Below, in pieces: positions 13,843 to 26,882 of a DNA stretch of 64,000 bases. Location: contig NC_046683.1 of the NCBI RefSeq assembly GCF_009870125.1, positions 13,959,001 to 14,023,000 on the forward strand, read 5' to 3'. Numbering within the stretch: position 1 is the stretch's first letter; every line of letters begins with the position of its first letter. The notes beneath the pieces are model-generated. The model was not told the origin of the DNA. It was given only the letters and a program-made list of their open reading frames with translations, and did no database searches. The translations under genes were made by a program, and so were the position numbers. The DNA is from Drosophila pseudoobscura. Its lineage: Eukaryota > Arthropoda > Insecta > Diptera > Drosophilidae.

Positions 13843-16800
13843 TCTCCAGTTTCGCTTATTGCTCATTTCTTTTGCATTCATCAGAGGCCATCAGACCAAG
13901 CCTCAGTTCGATTCCGATTCCGATTTCGAGTCAGACTCCGAGTCCGAGTCCTCATCCCAGCTACAGTTGTCGCCGTCTGCATCAAATCAATCAAATTGAT
14001 GCGCCTCAATGGCCAGAACTTGAATGACGTGAGGGTCTGGATGATCGGACAATATTTAAACTAACAAAGCTGATGCCCACAAACAGCCACGGGAACCGTT
14101 GGTGGAGTCTTCACTGAGGATACACCTTCGGGGTATACTCTAAGAGAAGTAAGACTCAACCAATCTGGTGAATCATTTTTGGAAGACTATAAAGTGGATG
14201 AGTATCCAAGGGGGAGATTGTATGACTTTATTTTGGGAGATTTCTCAACAGATTCACTAAATTGTATTCCTACCTATTTCGTAGACAGGATAATCGTACG
14301 TATTTTTTGTGGAAAACCCTTCAGTGCCCCTGCCAAGGGTATCTGAATGTTCGGCTCTTCCTAGCCCTGTCTGCCTCCCTGTGTTTTTTTTGTGTTTCGG
14401 ATTTACCATAAAAGCAATCATAATCCGCACACACTGAGCGCTGACAAAAAGTTGTCAATTAAGTTCATCAAGCGATCCACTGAACCGAGCCACTGGCAGA
14501 TCCTCCACTCCACCGCAATCCACTCCACCGATGATGATGATCATCATTCTACAGTGCCTCAGTTCAGGTTCAGACAGATATATGTTAATGCCGGGCCTCC
14601 ATGTAGTCAAATGGAGCAGCTCCTGACTGGATCCGGGTATCGATCGGGGATTGGGTTGGATTGCATGTTCTTCGGATGTTCTGTGTGGATCTGGCTGTGG
14701 CTCTGGCTCTGGCTCTGGCTGTCTTCTGGAGGATGTTGTGTGTCTTCACCACCCAGGCAGCGCATTTATTATGATTGCATTTTGGGCCAAAAAATGTGTT
14801 TTTTTTTTCTGGCCCTCTTCTCATAGCTTGTTGTTGTTGTTGGGTGTCCCGCTGCTTAGTTAAATGAGACATCAGTCCAGGGTCCAGGTCGAGAGCATGG
14901 ACTCAGCTCTTCTACTACGTATACCAGCACCATCGTCATCGTCGTTCGGCAGCAGCAAACTGGATTACCCCATCTGAAGTCGGCTACCGGTTGGGAATCG
15001 ATTCGATCCCCTGGATTGGGGATCTCTTTGGGCTCGGGACTCATTTGGGTGGGCGCACTTGTTGGTGTTATTATTGATAATGATGTTGGAGTTGTTGTTT
15101 TTGCATGTACATAATACCACGGTGAGGTCCCCCTTTTTCCCCGGTCTGGTCCTCGTTCTCGTTCTCATCCTCGTCCAACACCAAGGCTCCCACAATTTGC
15201 AACTGTGCGAAAAAAAATGAAGGGGCAACAAGAAGATGTTTTAATGTCTTCATTACGCTTCCCATTGGAGACAATCAGAAAGAGACGGAGCTACACCTAC
15301 TCGTATAGACAGAGAGAGATGGAGAGAAGAAGAGATACTCGTATGGAGGAGAAGAAGGTTCGATCTGCAGAGCAGCGGGCAGAGCAGATATATATTGTTT
15401 ATTTATGAATGTCATTCAATTTATTATATCATTGTATATTTGAGTTGAGAGGGAAATGAACGCATTTTGTTGTCCCAGCCAGAGCCAGATCCGATCCGTT
15501 CCGTTCCTCCGCTCTGAGCCCTGTACTGGCCTGTTCTGTCCTGTCCTGTCCTGTTCCAAGCATCATCATCATCGTTCTCCTCCGCACTAACGGGCTTTTG
15601 GCAGCCTCATCGTCGTCTCGTTGTCGTCGTCTTGGATGTTGTCGTCTGCTTGGACATCTCTTGCCTCATCGCCGGTTATCGTTATGCCTTCTTCAGCATT
15701 TGCATCATTTCCAGCGCCAAAGCGGATCGAAGATTCCCTGTCCGCAGGTGGAGTGCCTTCGATACGAGAGGAAATGTGCATGCGATAATATTGGATAGGT
15801 TATTTGTGGGATATATGCACATATGTGGGATGAGACTAGAAAGAGTTTACGGTGCAAAAAATACTGTGAATACTCGTACATTTTATGGATAAATAAAGGA
15901 CAACACTTGAATGCTGTTCAAGGGAAAGCTATATGTTTTAATATATGTATCTGATTGTTGGGTTACTCTTGGATGCCAGATAACATACCAATAGGTGGAT
16001 GTGGAAATACCTGAGACAAATCGTAGTCGTTGTACCTCTGGAAGCATCCAAGAATCCAACTTTCTTTACTATTATCGGTATTATTTCTTGGATAGAGAAA
16101 GAGCACCCATGGTTCGAGTAGGACTTTTCAGTCGAAGATCCAGAGATTTAAACTCGTTTCTCTTCTGGTAAGTTGCTCGTTTAGCGCAATGTTCTGATCG
16201 CTGCCGCTGCCCGATTATTGTATATCATCATGCGCCGCGCCGCTTGATTCCATTCGAACTGCATTGCCCCACCACCCCGCACCGCACCCCACCGCACCGC
16301 ACCGTTTCGATTCGATCCATTTCGCTTTATTCCGTTCCGCGACAAGTTGTCAATGTCTGGGCCGTGGCGAGCCTCGTGGTGTGCCTCCTCCCTCGCTCTG
16401 TGTGTTGTGTGTGCTTGTGGCATTGCATAAGATAATTGGTGATTTTCATATCGATTTATGCATCCGCTGGACTCGGGCCGACTCTTTGCTGGGGCCTCCA
16501 GCTCCGACGGTTTCTGGTTCTGGCTCTTGCTCTGACTCTGACTCTAAGGTCTCTCGGCTCTGGGGCCCTGGGGCTCTGTCAGCCTGCTTTGATGATGTCG
16601 CTGACCATTAGAGAGCGTTTAACGCTCAGCGGGTGCCGAGACTTGTCTCCGACCAAAACAATAATTAAATCATAAATTTCATCTTGGGACCGGGACCGGG
16701 ACTGCGACTAGGACGAGGACTAGGACTACGCCCCCAAACTAAATCAATGTCAACACTTGGGAATTTATTGCTCTATTTGGAGAAAGTTGCCGTCCCCCCA

Positions 16801-19597
16801 ATCAAATCACAATAAAAATACTCGCACGCCCACCAAAAACCTAAAAAAAAGATCGATCAGATCCGCCAGATCAGATCGGGCAGATTGTCCGAAATGTGGT
16901 GGGATATATGTAGCTAGAGCTACGTATATTTTGTGGGCCCAACGTTTTGTAAACAATTTCCAATGTGGGCACGCCCCGCTGCGAGGCCGAGACACGTTTC
17001 ACTTTCTCTCTGGACTCGCGAAAGGGGTACGGTGCGAGAGGATCTGATCTGGGTTCTCGGAAGGCCGTCGCTTGGCTTGTTAATGGCATTTATGGTGCCC
17101 CCGTCCACTTGATACTGCCTCTTGCCAGTTGCATGCTGCCTGTTGCCCGTTGCCGGCCTCATAATCAGCGCAATTATGTTGCATTTTCAAATTCCAAGAG
17201 CTCGTTCAGAGGTTGGTCTGGTCTGGGCTAACAAGTGCCGCGAGTTTGCCTTTGTAAACCGCCGACCGATGGCGACGCCGCTATATCCTTGTTATCCTGT
17301 GCTGTGCCCAACCGCAAATGTGCTAACGAATCCTGCCGCCGACGCGACCCGCACTCGTCCAATTAACGCGAAAATTCCACCTGAAACCTTCAATCGGTAG
17401 AGAGGCGTTAAATGTTCTCGCACCTTGCTGACTTGGCAAAAAAAAAAACAACAAAAAACAACTGGAGTGGGTTTATCACTCTACGCTGAACAAGGTATGA
17501 ACAGGGCATATCGTTGAGGTCAGAGAGCTCTTTCCACAATCGCAGTACATGAAACATTAGATACTCTCCCGTATCCTAAGAGATGAAAATTACGATTGAG
17601 GATACGAACAGATATTTCAGGGATTATAGTACATATATATTCGATCTGATAGAAGATGTTGTTATTGTCTTTTGAAAGTGCAACAGAGCTTTTAACTGGT
17701 AGAATTGCTTTGCGACACTCTCTCACTCTGCCTCACTCTCTCTTCCAGTGCCAGTGCGTGTCTCTTGTCTTGCGTCTGGGTGGTGTCCATGTCCAGTGGT
17801 CGCCCCGAATGGAGGACAGCTTACGGAGATGCGAAGTGATCGACACTAATCCTGGACAGAGCCGCTTACTGACAAGTCGAAGCCGACTGGGAAGTAGAAG
17901 CCGTTGAGTGGCCGGAGTGACAAGTGAGCGGATCGAGTGGCAGTGGCAGTGCTTAATGTTCGATCAAACACGATTGAGCGGCGATCGGGGATGGGGCATC
18001 GGAGGGGAACACAACTGCCTGGTACTCTGGAGAAGCATTATTTGATCTTTGAGGTTCCTTTTGGGGATCCTTTCAGTTGAGTTCATAAGTCACCGCTTTC
18101 TCTTTCATTTCATTCTGTCGCTCCATTAATAATAAAGCCATTATTCATGATTATCCAATCGAACGCATTTAACGATCCTTGCACAAGGATAATGACAGCG
18201 TGCAGTTATCTTGCGGCCTCTCAATGCGCTCAATTATTGTATAATTTACCGGGGCCATTGTTCGATCGCCTTTCTTTTTTTCTATTCAGCGATCAGCGAT
18301 TGAGGATCGTTAATTTTTTGTTTTTTTTTTTTTGTCATAAACCGCTTTCTAATCGGTGCGTTGCGTCCTGTTTCGGTTTCAGGCATTGTCTCGGGCGCGC
18401 TCTGATCTCATTAGTACGCCCCATTTAGCACCTTTCTGTGGCGGGATCAGAATCGGGATCAGGTGCATTCGGCCGCCTTTGATGTCGGCTCGAAGCGTGA
18501 ACAAGTGGAGTACGAGCTGGGAGTAACGAGTAGTGTCCTTGTTACGGTATGGCCCATTGTCCTGCCACTGCACGCCCCACAGTTCCCCATCCAGTAATTG
18601 TGTCCGAATTCGATTCGATTCCCACGATTACTCTTCATGCACAGCCTTCAGGCCGGCCAGGATGTTGACCCAACTGATTCGTTATGCTAGCGGCTCTATT
18701 GTCGGCTCTTGGCCAAATATTTGCATAAGCCTTTGCGGAAACCGGAAATCGAAATTCCACCGATCGTTATCCGCTTCCCACACCTTTCCTTTTCTCTCAA
18801 CGGTATTCATCGCTTAGCGGTTTTCACAGCTAACCAAATACGGGGGAGAGCCTTGCGATCTTCCGCAGCAACCCACATCAAAATCAATAAAGCAACAGAT
18901 TTCCGATCGATCCCCTGACTGACTGACTCAAAATTGATTTCTACGCCCAGATTTCTATCCCCATTCCAATCCTCATCACGCCACGATCATCATCATCGGC
19001 ATCAACAGCTCATCAGCATAACAATCAAAAGACTGAAAACCCTTTTGGCACTTCCTCGCCTCGGTCTCTGCTTTGGAATTTGCCTGTTTTTATAATTTGT
19101 GTTTAGTAGTGTTTCCATTTTTCACACCAGATCGAACCCACAGGTGCCTGGTATACAACGGAGGGAGGTGCGGAACGGTTCCAGGGTCTGGGTCTAGGCC
19201 ATTAAAAAGGCCACTTTTCGTAGAAACGCTCTGCATCGAAATTGATTCGAATGCGTTCGATTTGCTTAATTGAATTTTGTATTTTGTATTCCAGGTGGAG
19301 ACCCATCGCATGCGATGAGGATGATGATGATGATGAGGATGAGGATGAAGACGAGGAGCAGTGCCAGCGGTGAGGGATGGACGGCTGCTTCTTTAATAGA
19401 TTCACACGCACGTTGGATCGTCTGGATCGTTTGGGCCGTTAGGGGATGTAGAGTGGAGACAAAAATATCCACAGATTAGCGGAAATATTCAGGCGATCGC
19501 TGTTTGTATAGAAAATTCCAGCAGAAAAGTTCCTTCGGGGAACCTTAATGGAATTGAGAGCGTTTATGGAACATATATAACATTTTCCTCCCAAGAT

Positions 19598-19610
19598 CAG
19601 TAGATGGCGC
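19598..19610 (+). promoter_or_regulatory. CTCF-like motif
   Basis: CAGTAGATGGCGC fits the core of the CTCF consensus (CA-S-Y-AG-R-K-GGC-R-S) at every position of the 13. It lies in the ac-sc side interval. Occupancy cannot be judged from sequence. Confidence 0.4.
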
Positions 19611-22600
19611 TTTGGCTATTAGAAATGAACATTTTTCTTTCGTTCCTTTCTCGTTTCTGGAAGCACCACTTTCATCTGTTGCCGCAATTCGCAGTTGCAG
19701 TTGCATTTGCAATTCAGCAGAACTTCGACTCTGGCTTCATTATCGAGGAGCCATAATAGATATTTGATTGAGGGGCAACGACTACCCACTGGCTTCGGTG
19801 GAAGCTGTTGCGGGACAGGCGCTGCAACTTGAAAGAGCAGCCCAGCCTGGTGACGGCTGCGGCTTCTGCTCCTGCCGCGTGTCCGGAGTCGGGTCGGGGT
19901 CGGGGTCGCTCTAGGACAAGGATCACGGCCAGGTCCGGTCAATTAGAAACACATCTTATGGGCGCAACCTCTGAAGAGGCTTACAAACGCCTGACAACTG
20001 CCTTACAATTTGCTGCCCGCTGTCCGTCTGTCCGGAAGGAGAAAGAATGGAAAGAATGGAGAGCCTTATGTAATTTGCGTTGACTGCTTTTCATTATCAT
20101 TGTCCTGGGCCATTGGACAATGGACTTTTGAAAGCAAGGATCAGCTCAGGGAATTGCATTCATTCTATGCCCCGCCACCGCCACCGCCACGTGCAACGCG
20201 TCCTGGAAAGGATGCGTTTGTTTTGTGCCCATCGGTTTCTCGGACATTCGCCACACGCTGCGCGTGCCTCGTTTACCAATTGTCCCCTTGGCCTTTGGCC
20301 TTTGGCCATAGCCCGAAAATTATATGCATAAATGTCACAATGTCTGGGACTGTCGTAGTCGCTCAGTCTACCTCTGCCTTCGTCTCTCTGACAGTCAGCC
20401 ACAGCTGGAGGCCAGGAACGACTCGGACTTATGCAATGCCTACCATAATGCTCCTGGCTATAGCCATAGTTTCGGCTATAGGTATGGCTATGGCTTCAAC
20501 GGAAGCGCATCAAAGTAGAGGGCCGCTGCCAGAGAAGATTGACCTTGCCTCTTGGCTGGAACTGAACTGGAGCTGGAGGAGCTATGGCCTGGTCGTCTGT
20601 CACGGGCGCGATCATAACATTTCATTGCCATAATTTCTTATGCAAATATCCTGTGGCAGCATGGCGAATTTATTAATTACTCGCCAAATGCCCCCGACAA
20701 CTGAAACTAAAGATGAAACTGGAGCTGGAACTGGAGCTAAAGATGAGACAGAAGTTGGAGCTGGAGCCGGAGATGGAACTTGGGCTCTCCATTCCGCTGG
20801 CGGTGGTAGGAGCTTCCCCAGCCTGCCTGTCGGCTACCGGTTGAGACGGGGCGCCCTGGCAGGCATATCCTAGCAGAGAGTGTTATGATTTTTATTCGGT
20901 TTTTGTACTCCTTAAAGTACCTACTGTAATATATTAACATTGTACCTGTATTACTAGCTAAGCGATCAGCGCAAGAATCTCTCTGCCATAGTAGCGATAT
21001 ATCGATGAAGTATTATTCCCAACTGAGCTCTCCTGTGGGTTTTCCATAGGTCATCACTCAGCAAGGGTATCAAGAGCGTCGGCCTCCGACAGCTAGCACT
21101 TGCCAGACGTTTCTATATTGGATTTTGGTATCTCCCGAAAATCAGTTCCGAAAAATACGTTGGAGTTCCAACATGTGTGTGTGAGTGTATAATTAAAATG
21201 TTCAAAAAAGCGACAGTATTCATTTTTTCATCATAAATTTCAAAAAGATTGCCATTTTGGCGCGGGACTCGCGCGTCTCCCATTTGAAGTGCACCGCAAG
21301 GCGCAAGTCGCAAGGCGCAAGTCACAAGGCGAATGACAACGATGCCCGTGCCCGTGCCCGTGCCCCAAAAGCTGTGGAATGAACGGTATACCAGGGATAG
21401 GAGGGTACCGAGATATGGGGAAAGAGTGTGCGGTATACTCGTATGTGGCATGGGGTTGGAGAGGACTCGGAGACTCGGAGACTGAACCACATTTAATTGG
21501 GATCTGGCTGCAACCCGTTTTTGCTGTTTTGCAGTTTATTTTTTCGAGTAATTTTCAAATCAAACCAAGGTCTCAGCTCGTCCGTTCGTCCGACTGTCCG
21601 CTCGTCCGGGTGTCCGCCAGTGCCAGTTGCCAGTTGCCACTCTTATCGGCGGCCTTCCTTCCCAAAAACTCTGGGGTCCCCAACTCTCGAGGGCCGCTTT
21701 TTGGCATGCGCGTGCGCAGCGGCAATTTGATGAAATGCATATGAAATCAAAAGTGAATTTCGAGATGAACTCCGCTGTCCGCTAGTTGGGAAGGGGGAGA
21801 AACACCACACTCTACTGTCCGCTGTAGTGAAGGGTCAAAAACACTCCCCTGCTCGCTGCTGGGAAGAGAGAGAGAGTGCGCAGGGCGACTAATTAGCTCA
21901 GTCACGCAGTGAATGGAGAATCCCAGATATTCATATATCGTATATATACATAAATATATACATATTTTATATTTTATATCCCTCTGAATAATGCCACGCG
22001 TCGTCTAGGCACAGCCCCTCCTGGAATGTGCCGCTAGCGGTTGGTTCTTCTCTTCTCCAATTAAATGTCGTAAATTTCATTATAAAAGCTGCAATATGAC
22101 GAGTCCGTTGCTCTGATGGGGTCCACAGCTCTGGGAAGATAATTTAAATTACCTTGAGACTCCACAGAAGCAGAGGCAGAGGCGGTTGGAGTTGGAGTCA
22201 GGGGCAGAAACAGAGACAGCCGCTAGAACCGCTTTGGCAACTCCCCACAGAGCGCATGGTAAAAATATTATAAATGACATACATTTACGGCTATTCCATG
22301 TCTATAAATCACTTATTCGTCTCTCGAAAAATTTTCGAATCATTTTTTCACTACCTTTTAGTATGAAATACACGCCACAAAAAGATTTCATAATAGAATG
22401 TGAATATGAACGATTGATTTTGACTAGATTATCTGCAGCATTGGTTTATTAATTCTTGAAAAATACTTGCGGTTCGGGTGTCAGTGGCTCCATTAAAAGA
22501 TGACACATTCTGGCTGGATGACCACTGATTCCGTTTTAAGAAATAAAATTGGCCATAATTTGATAAAACAAAATTAAAAAAAAAAGTATGTCTCGGTTCT

Positions 22601-25600
22601 TGAGCTACTGATTCCAAATACCTCTACATATGTTACACAGATTACGCCTCAAGTCTTTCTATTTGATTTACAAAATTAATTTTGCGACTTGTGAACTCCT
22701 CCGTGTCGGTGTTCCTTGACGAAGACGACGATGGAACGAAGGAAGGAATATTTTATTTGACAATAAAAATTATTTTCGTATAAAATATTAGTTTAATCGT
22801 TTTTAACGAAAATCTTCTAGTCTTTCGAGCCATTTCTTGAACCCATTTTTCTTATAGGAGTATATCCATCTTGAGAAGATCAGGCGAAAGTTTCCCTCCA
22901 CCCGGTGGCCCATTTCTGTGGGTTTTTGCTTCATTTGTTTGTTTGGTTCACGGCAATTAAAGAAACGTGCTCCATCCTCATCCTTACCAAAGCCCATCGC
23001 TCCTCATAGCGGGGAACGGAACACCTCATCCAGTCTATAATTAAGGAAGAAGAACGCTTTTGATGAACGCCGGACGCCGCTCTTAAGGTAATTAATTTAA
23101 ATAATTCGCCAAAGTGAAAGCCCCGCGGTAAAATTGAGACGTTTTGTCGGGTAATTAAGCCATTGACCAAAGCTCCATTCCATCTTAAAGAGAGAAATTA
23201 ACTCTCCCTTTCTCTCGTTTTGTGTAAAACCTTCATTGGAATTTGTTACATATACTCGTACTATGCAGGGTTCCTCGCATTTCTTTCATAATTTCTAATG
23301 ACCCTCAATTGGTGATCGGTGATCGGCAATCGTAATCCCCTCTAGGGCTCTTTGGGCTACATTTTTGAATTACTTTTGAGTATCGGAACGACAGTATCAT
23401 TATCATTTCAGCTGCATTGTCAATACTCGTATATAATCAGCTTAACTAATAAAAATGTACAATTCAATTTAGATCCTTAAATGCACACAGGATGAGGGAT
23501 ACAGCGATACAGGATACAGCTTACGCAACACGCAATTGTCCCTCTTGGCCCTTGTCTAGTCCTTTGATGGAATTCGGGTTTGGTGGGCGTTTTAATTGCT
23601 CGGGGCTCGGGGCTGGTGATCGGTGATCGGTGGGAATCGGTACAAGAAACCAGAAACTGTAACAATGCCCCGAGAACGAGAGTAGAATAGAACAATTTAC
23701 GATTGTTTCTGCGACAAGTGCACCTTTGTTGAGGATCTATCTGCGAGTGCACTTGTATTTCGCAAGAAGTTACATAACATCGTTTTGTGGACAATAGTGC
23801 ACGCGATCGGAATTAGCTCGTTGAAGAGTCTCCCTCTCTCTCTCGAAGAGAGTCATCTCCACAATGTACGTATTGTCGGCACTTGTTCTGTCATCTCGCT
23901 GAGAGCACGCCCCTCATTTGAAGACCATAGATCCATGGGATAGACACTGGGATATCGGTGCGAATATCTCTAATTGCAATGCGGTTGACATGCGATCGGG
24001 TCTGTCTGCAATACCGCACCGCACCGCAGCCCCCACTCTTTTGCTCTCTTTCTCTCGCTGTGTCGCTGGGCGAAATCCTGGAAAGATGTCAGGGACGAAC
24101 ATAAATTACATTATTCTTTGTCAACATTTGTGAGTCAAAAACGCGTTCATGTTAAACAAATAACTCACTTGCTGCCCGTTCGCAGCTCCCCTCTCCTCTC
24201 TTCCTTTGGAGAGATCGGGAGAGCACCTCCTCTTGAGGAGCCCTCTCCTTGATGTTATTTACGAGACATCAGTCAGCATCAGACGGTGTCTGGGGCCATG
24301 GGGCCATGGGGCCGCGAGAGGTTGGTTGTGGCGTGTTGTAATAAGAGCATCCTTAATAAATCATAAATTTATTCGGCCAGAGGCCGAACGCCGATCCGGC
24401 GATTGCCAGTCTGCCGCTCCGTTCCGTTCCGTTCGCTCGATGCAGTTGCATGTAAAGAGACCTCAACAAAATTCACAAAAAATATATACATACTTGTACT
24501 CGCCTGGCCTGGGCCTGGGCCCGGGCTGGTCGCGATCGATCGAATCGGATCGCTACATATTTCTGCATATATTGCTGCTCCCCCTGAACTCCTTGGCCGT
24601 GGAGTTGGGCTCCCTTTGGGCCATGTCAAACGTATTATTAACTTCACACAAAAAGCGTTCGATTTTGCACCGTTTGCTGTCGCCGGACACTGTCGTATGT
24701 CGTCCAATGGGACCGCCACCAGAGAGGATCGGATCGGATCGGTTCGGCTCGGATTCGATCGCAACGGAATGGAACTGAATGGCCCCCATCTGCAGATCAG
24801 TCTCTGTCTCAGCCTCAGCCTCAGTCTCAGTTTCAGTCAGTTAATATGCAATGCAAAAACAGGAAAAAGCCGGAAATAATAATTCGATAAATGCGCCATG
24901 AAGAGGGGGCAGGCCTCATGACCAAGAACCGTTCGAATAAGCGTTCTTCTGTGGCGAATCCATGGCGAATACTACGAGTATCGTGGCAGCGATTGACGGA
25001 AGTGCGTATCCCAATTCATTTATCTATTAATGAGCTTCACATGGTACGTACACTAGCTCCATCGTACAGGCAGCAGGCAGGAAATGCGCGTGGGAGTTGC
25101 CCTTTGGAGCGGATGTGGTTCGTCGGCCAGGGGATCTCGCCTAGATCAAGCCGGACTTCGACTTGGACCTGGACCTCCGACCAGAACATGTTCAATGTCC
25201 TCGTCGTCGTTTCGGTTGGCATCCGCTATCTCTGCCAATGCCATCGCAGGGCATTGCATTTCATTGGCCGCAACAGCAGCTTCCGTTGCTTCCCAGCAGA
25301 GTCCCACTGTCTGCCACTGACACTGCCACTGCCATCGACACTGTCTCTGTCTCTGTCGCTGGGGTCCTTTGTCGGGGGCGATCTTAACAATTTCCGACTG
25401 GTGTCCACTGATCGTTGTGTGCCCATGTCTTTCCCATCTTTACACTGGTAGAACAAGCCACCTAAAAAATAGCTCTGGAAATGTATGTAACTGAAATCAA
25501 AACCTTCTAGCGAAATTACAAGTCTGAGAGAATCGGAATTGTTAAGGTACAAATTGGAACGCCCAATGATATTTTCTCCCAGTGTACATCTCTCTGGTTT

Positions 25601-26629
25601 TGGTTCATGTTTTGCATACATTGCTCGAATAACTCAAAATTAGTTCAGCCGCAACAGAAGCAGCAGGATAGCAGAGCGCGGCTCGGACCATGGGAGACAA
25701 TTCGCGGATCAATCGATCGATCGATCGCCTGGAATTGTCGGCATCCCGCCTCTGATTAACTCTGCGCGACCATGACCATATGCAAAAATGCGCCAGGTAA
25801 ATTACTTTACTTTACTTAACTGAACTTTAGTTGCTTTGCTTTGCTTTGGTCTCAGATATATGTAAGTGTATCTGAAACCTGACAAATTGTTAGGATAATT
25901 TACGACCGATCTCTAGGGAATTTAACGGTACAGGCTTTTGTTGGGTTGGTCATTGTATCAGATATCTCGGGCTGGACTAAATAATTAAATTGAGTCTCAA
26001 AAAATTCTTTTACTGTTTGGGGTAAATCTTTGAGAGTCAGCGGTCAGCCAGTTTCAATGTAATTCCAGTGGAATCTTTGCCAAAAAATAAAACCAACAAA
26101 TCAAACGAGCTGGAACGATGTGCGCCGTGGCAAGGGGAGGAGGAGGAGATAGGACACAGGAGTCTGGACACAAAGTTTTTGTTTCTCTAGCTCGTATAGT
26201 CTCCATGAAAAGGGCTTCAGACAAGACGGAAAGACGGGCGAAAATTCGTATTTTTTCAGAACTTCCTAATCTAAAATATGAACTCCACCAACACTTCTCA
26301 CTTGACAACATTTTTTGTTCTCTTCAATCTGAAAAGTAGCGAAAACTTCTTCCGTCTGAAACCTTTTACAGTTTTTTTAACTCTAAGGTATGCATTCTGA
26401 AAAAACTTCTGTAAATAAACGAATTCTACAAATAGGGATATGTGGGCCTTTTGAACTTTTGTTCATCATCAAAAGGATCCCTTAGAACATCGGATCCATA
26501 ATATGACTGATTATTTTCCGATCCAAATCCCCCATTGAGAAGTCTTGAAATGATTTAGTTTTTAAATATTATCAGTTTAATGTCCTCCATGTTTGTTTGT
26601 TTGTAAAAAAAAGAGATTCTTAATAGTAC

Positions 26630-26642
26630 ATTGTCTTCCATT
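26630..26642 (-). promoter_or_regulatory. Proneural box in ac 3'UTR
   Basis: The minus strand reads AATGGAAGACAAT, identical to the proneural box described in the 3'UTRs of Drosophila proneural genes. That element is complementary to the GY box (GTCTTCC) of E(spl)/Brd-class transcripts and was proposed to form RNA:RNA duplexes or be read post-transcriptionally. It lies 241 nt past the ac stop codon on the coding strand. Confidence 0.85.
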
Positions 26643-26689
26643 ATGAGCTAGATCTTAGGGTTGGAACAGTCTTATAAACTATCTAATAA

Positions 26690-26759
26690 CCAGGCACATT
26701 CAGGGCTCTTAAGAACTAATTTGTACAGGAAAAAAAAAGGATGCTTTGAATGTGCCTGG
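26690..26759 (-). repeat. 13-bp inverted repeat (hairpin) in ac 3'UTR
   Basis: CCAGGCACATTCA at 26690-26702 and TGAATGTGCCTGG at 26747-26759 are perfect reverse complements separated by 44 nt. In the ac transcript they could form a 13-bp stem about 123 nt past the stop codon and 47 nt before the proneural box. No terminator or transposon ends are apparent. Confidence 0.75.
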
Positions 26760-26882
26760 AAAAATACAATACTTTGCTGGTGCGAGAGGTATATAATACT
26801 TGGCGGGCCAATCAATGGTTCGTTGTGTGGTTGCGACTAGCGGTGGATCGTACGTGGCAGAGGTGTACTGGCACGGATCCGC

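Larger units (their letters stand above)
13001..26575. other. Non-coding DNA 3' of ac, proximal half
   Basis: No gene is supported. Notable elements are a 21-bp perfect hairpin (13822-13842), a CTCF-like site (19598-19610), a GATGATGAGGATGAG tandem run (19318-19355), and two identical 16-mers GGTGATCGGTGATCGG (23311 and 23615). scute coding sequence is absent from this side of the window, so scute must lie beyond position 1 if synteny holds. Confidence 0.6.
26576..26882 (-). other. ac: ac 3'UTR
   Basis: This region runs from the ac stop codon to a candidate poly(A) signal, ATTAAA on the minus strand at 26581-26576. It contains a 13-bp perfect inverted repeat and the proneural box, both listed separately. 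An end at least as far as 26630 is supported by the proneural box, which is known as a 3'UTR element. The exact cleavage site is not visible. Confidence 0.6.

Noticed and set aside
20010..20633. 207-aa plus-strand open frame
   Set aside because: Chance open frame over low-stop sequence; no domain, signal peptide or splice structure.
1..26575. scute or another bHLH gene in the left interval
   Set aside because: No frame contains [10 protein letters not shown] or a second bHLH helix, so the sc coding region is not in this window.
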